From: Euprymna scolopes
Taxonomy: Eukaryota > Mollusca > Cephalopoda > Sepiida > Sepiolidae
Length of the DNA stretch: 22,213 nucleotides
Direction: 5' to 3'
Assembly: GCA_024364805.1 (NCBI GenBank)
Contig: CM044501.1
Span: 77,028,928 to 77,051,140, forward strand
Under the pieces are notes generated by a model. The model was not told where the DNA came from and did not search any database. It saw nothing but the letters and a program-made list of their open reading frames with translations. Below, one piece after another: positions 19,941 through 22,213 of this stretch. The stretch's first letter is position 1. The number at the start of each line of letters is the position of its first letter. The translations under genes were made by a program, and so were the position numbers.

Positions 19941-20453
19941 CTAATTTGGATTAGTCGGACTACTGTTGTCATTTTGAGTGTTATTCTCAATGTTTTGGCC
20001 GATGTAACCTCTAACCTTCAAGTATATCTTGTTGGACTATCAAATTTTTTTGTCAAACAAAAGAATCTGTACAGGATTTGGAATGGAACCCTTTAATTAA
20101 TCGATCAAGGTAGTATACTCTCATTCTGTCAGCCATGACCAGGTAGAAGTCTTAAGTAAATCCCAATAGTATTTTTAGTATCACCTGCACTAAGGATTGA
20201 ACCCTCAATCGCCAGAACAGTGCCATTTAGCACTGAATTTTAGTTAGTACTTTATCCACAGACAATTCTAGCATGTATTTTGGGAACTTTAAATTTATAC
20301 TTGTTTAAATGTACAATTTTACTACTTATCAATATAGATCACTGTTTATTACTACATAAGGTTGGAAGTTACATTGACCAAAACGCTGTGAGAATAACAC
20401 TCAAGATGAACACAGTAGTCCAAATAATACAAATCATCTATCTAAAAAATTCA
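19941..20453 (-). mobile_element. Foldback SINE family, copy D (opposite orientation)
   Basis: Both arms are present (ttggattagtcggactactg at left; cacagtagtccaaataatac at right). The core is reverse-oriented (ggattgaaccctcaatc near 20190-20206; ctgtcagccatgacc) and the tail is on the right (tctaaaaaattcat). It is therefore a complete copy in the opposite orientation to copy B, 240 bp away. The target duplication is obscured by the adjoining TA array. Confidence 0.85.
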
Positions 20454-20489
20454 TATACATATATATATGTGTGTGTGTGCATGTGGTGG

Positions 20490-20491
<2 letters not shown>

Positions 20492-20534
<43 letters not shown>
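20492..20534. repeat. (TA)n microsatellite
   Basis: About 43 bp of TA repeat, with a short TG run 20 bp to the left. Confidence 0.97.
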
Positions 20535-20537
<3 letters not shown>

Positions 20538-20589
20538 CCTGCTTAATATAAGATTCATGCAAGAGTGCTCAATACCAAGATAGAGCAAG

Positions 20590-20738
20590 ATATACTTTTT
20601 CTTTATTTTTACGTAAACATTTAGGTAGAGCTACACATTCACGAGTATGTTTCAGTCAACTAGTCTAGTTGACTGAAACATAATCATGAATGTGTAGTGC
20701 TACCTAAATGTTTATGTAAAAATAAAGAAAAAGTATAT
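20590..20738. mobile_element. 149-bp near-perfect palindrome
   Basis: The arms 20590-20663 and 20665-20738 are reverse complements with only a few mismatches, pivoting on a single T at 20664 (caactag-t-ctagttg). The flanks are TA-rich, so a TA target duplication cannot be seen. It is probably a small foldback MITE. It has no coding capacity. Confidence 0.85.
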
Positions 20739-21028
20739 ATATATATAGAGAGAGAGAAATAACATGAAATAGGTTAGTAAAAAAAAAATTATTCTAGAAT
20801 TTAAAAAAAATAAAGAAATAATTTTTGTTCTTGTGTGTTTTTTTTAATGGAAGTGATGTTTGATCAACACTGCTGAGGACCCGTGAAATAAAGTACTGGT
20901 TTGTTTTTACATGCTCAAACATTTTACAAGGTAAACAACTGACGATTCTTACAATAATATTAAGACTAGCATAAATTCTTGGAAGCAAACTAATGTAGTG
21001 ATTTCAAAAGATTAATTGACAAACAAAG

Positions 21029-21405
21029 GATTCGGAATTTTTGAGACGAGGATTAATTATTCGTATTGTTTGGATTCTTCAGACTACTGTTTTCATCTTG
21101 AGTGCTATTTTTACAACATTTCAGTCGATGTAATATCAGAGCTTCTTCAGGTCTATCTTGTTGAACTATGGAATCTTTTTGCCTTACTCAGGTATCAGCA
21201 GGAAATTTCAAATGGAACCCTTTATTTAATTCGTGATGATAGCTTATTCTCATTCTGTCATCCATGACTGGGTAGAAGTAATAAGTAATTTGCAATTGTA
21301 TTTTGGGTGCTGCCATACTGAAGATTGGATCCTCGATCTCCAGAAGGGAGTGACTTTTACAACTTAATTTTATCAAGTACTCTATCCACTGCACTAAGGA
21401 GTTTT
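21029..21405 (-). mobile_element. SINE of the foldback family, copy E (single arm)
   Basis: Read on the minus strand it starts with a tRNA-like head (tagtgcagtggatagagtac; box-B-like gaggatccaatc), then body, one arm (gaagaagctctgatattaca through gtctgaagaatccaaa) and the family tail ending in aaaaattccgaatc. There is no second arm. The perfect 9-bp repeat caaacaaag flanks it (21020-21028 and 21406-21414). Both ends are intact at the duplication, so this looks like a conventional tRNA-type SINE of 377 bp and may show the building block of the foldback copies. Confidence 0.88.
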
Positions 21406-21802
21406 CAAACAAAGAACTTGGGACTAAAAATCTTTTGTTTTTTGTTCACATAGATTTATGGATTGAAAAACTTCCACAACTCTATAATATTTTAATAAGC
21501 ATTTTAGTGAAGTATGTATATATGTCATTTTATTATTCAATTTATATAAAAAGAAATGCCAGAATCAGAGTATAAAGAATTAACCCTGCCTTAATAAATT
21601 AAGACGTACATTTGAATCCTTAAAATATTATTTGAAAATTAACAATTTCTACATATAGTATCTTCTCCAACTCCAAAAGAAAATATATCCAAAGTTAAAT
21701 CAAAAATACATTAGTCAATAAGGGAGATAACTCAAACATATTCAGTCAATCATTTAGCAGAACATTTAACTTTGTTTGACCAATTAGAATTTGATAACTC
21801 AC

Positions 21803-21864
21803 CAGGTTTTTCATCAGGGCTGAGAGCTCTTTGGTGACTCGTGAGAACTTCAAGAAGGCTTCAC
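21803..21864 (-). CDS. ASAP1/2: ASAP1/2-like ArfGAP, BAR-domain exon (first in window)
   Basis: This internal exon encodes EAFLKFSRVTKELSALMKNL, preceded by two bases (GT) of a split codon, probably Gly. It matches the early BAR region of ASAP1/ASAP2 (LG-AF-KFS--TKEL--L-KNL in vertebrates, from memory). The BAR domain is a dimeric helical bundle that binds curved membrane; the full protein is a GTPase-activating protein for Arf at focal adhesions and podosomes. The acceptor reads atttcag and the donor gtgagt, both on the minus strand. The exon has 62 bases: two of a split codon, then 20 codons, ending in phase 0. The preceding exon must lie beyond the right edge, since 21865-22213 shows no coding match. 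The short length makes it weak alone, but it joins in frame to the next exon, which is unmistakable. Confidence 0.88.
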
Positions 21865-22213
21865 CTGAAATAAAAAAAAAAAAATTAAATTAAAAAATCA
21901 GATAAAATAATACAACAAAGAATGATTCAGTACTGAATATTGCTACATTTTTATATGAATAAAGCTTATTTCAATTTATTTCTGTTAATGGTTCTAGCAT
22001 CTTTATTATCTAGCCATAGTAGCGTCATGGATCCTCCTAACTCCGTCATGTCACCTATCCTCCATCAAACTTGATAGGCTGTGATAGACACATCGTGAGT
22101 CTGCTAGTTATTTGATGTAGGTTCTGTGCAATCTCCCCACTGAGTCACAATCCTATTTTGGCATCCGCAAAAGAACATCGCTGAAGATTTCAACTTTAGC
22201 CCCCCCCCCCCCC
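21865..22213 (-). other. ASAP intron upstream of the first visible exon, open at the right edge
   Basis: This AT-rich intron sequence is followed, from about 22010, by a GC-richer stretch with no coding match that I recognise. The window ends in a run of 14 C residues, which may be a genuine homopolymer or a contig-edge artefact. Confidence 0.6.

Larger units (their letters stand above)
17084..21802 (-). other. ASAP intron, 4719 bp
   Basis: It contains the antisense LINE remnant with its nested 5S SINE (17425-18290), three foldback SINE copies (19183, 19941 and 21029 onwards), a TA array and a 149-bp palindrome. The stretch 18300-19180 has no recognisable gene; 18900-19020 is CA-rich simple sequence. 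The stretch 21420-21800 is plain AT-rich intron with one GGGAGATAACT motif. Confidence 0.8.

Noticed and set aside
1-22213. Retrovirus-like, Polinton-like or other capsid-bearing element, or CRISPR array
   Set aside because: No such coding similarity, no long terminal repeat pair and no regularly spaced repeats were seen on either strand.

Overview
The window looks like AT-rich, repeat-dense intronic DNA from a mollusc, probably a cephalopod-type genome. The evidence is very long introns, many (TA)n arrays, tRNA-like and 5S-rRNA-like SINEs, foldback elements, and several copies of a GGGAGATAACT-like motif that I recall as common in molluscs. The organism call is an inference; nothing here is species-diagnostic.

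One host gene is clear. Six exons on the minus strand (21803-21864, 16959-17083, 15748-15823, 14364-14417, 12326-12411, 9442-9601) have consensus splice sites and join in one open frame. They give 187 full codons after two bases of a split codon. The protein closely resembles the BAR domain of ASAP1/ASAP2, the Arf GTPase-activating proteins with SH3, ankyrin and PH domains. The start of the BAR domain lies beyond the right edge. The PH, ArfGAP, ankyrin and SH3 exons lie beyond the left edge, because 1-9441 is all intron.

The rest is repeats. At 60-1150 a large inverted repeat holds a SINE-like foldback element with a second copy nested in it. Then come a MITE (1828-2301), a TA-flanked MITE (4759-4923; second copy 16194-16328), a dispersed repeat (5453-5760; inverted copy 15025-15325), a small foldback (5983-6240) and, at the same target site, a 604-bp near-perfect palindrome (6252-6855). 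A poly(A)-ended 77-aa ORF at 7449 may be a retrocopy. From 9.6 to 14.3 kb there are tRNA-like SINEs, a 5S-derived SINE, a polypurine tract and the tail of a mariner-type transposase. At 17.4-18.3 kb a decayed antisense LINE reverse-transcriptase segment is split by a second 5S-derived SINE. From 16.4 to 21.4 kb there are four more copies of the foldback SINE family and a 149-bp palindrome.

The most distinctive feature is that foldback family. Its members combine inverted arms of about 100 bp, usually a tRNA-like core, an A/T-rich tail on one side, and target duplications of variable length (9-14 bp). That combination points to RNA-mediated copying of elements that would otherwise be read as MITEs. 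I saw no virus-like element, no CRISPR array and no complete autonomous transposon.
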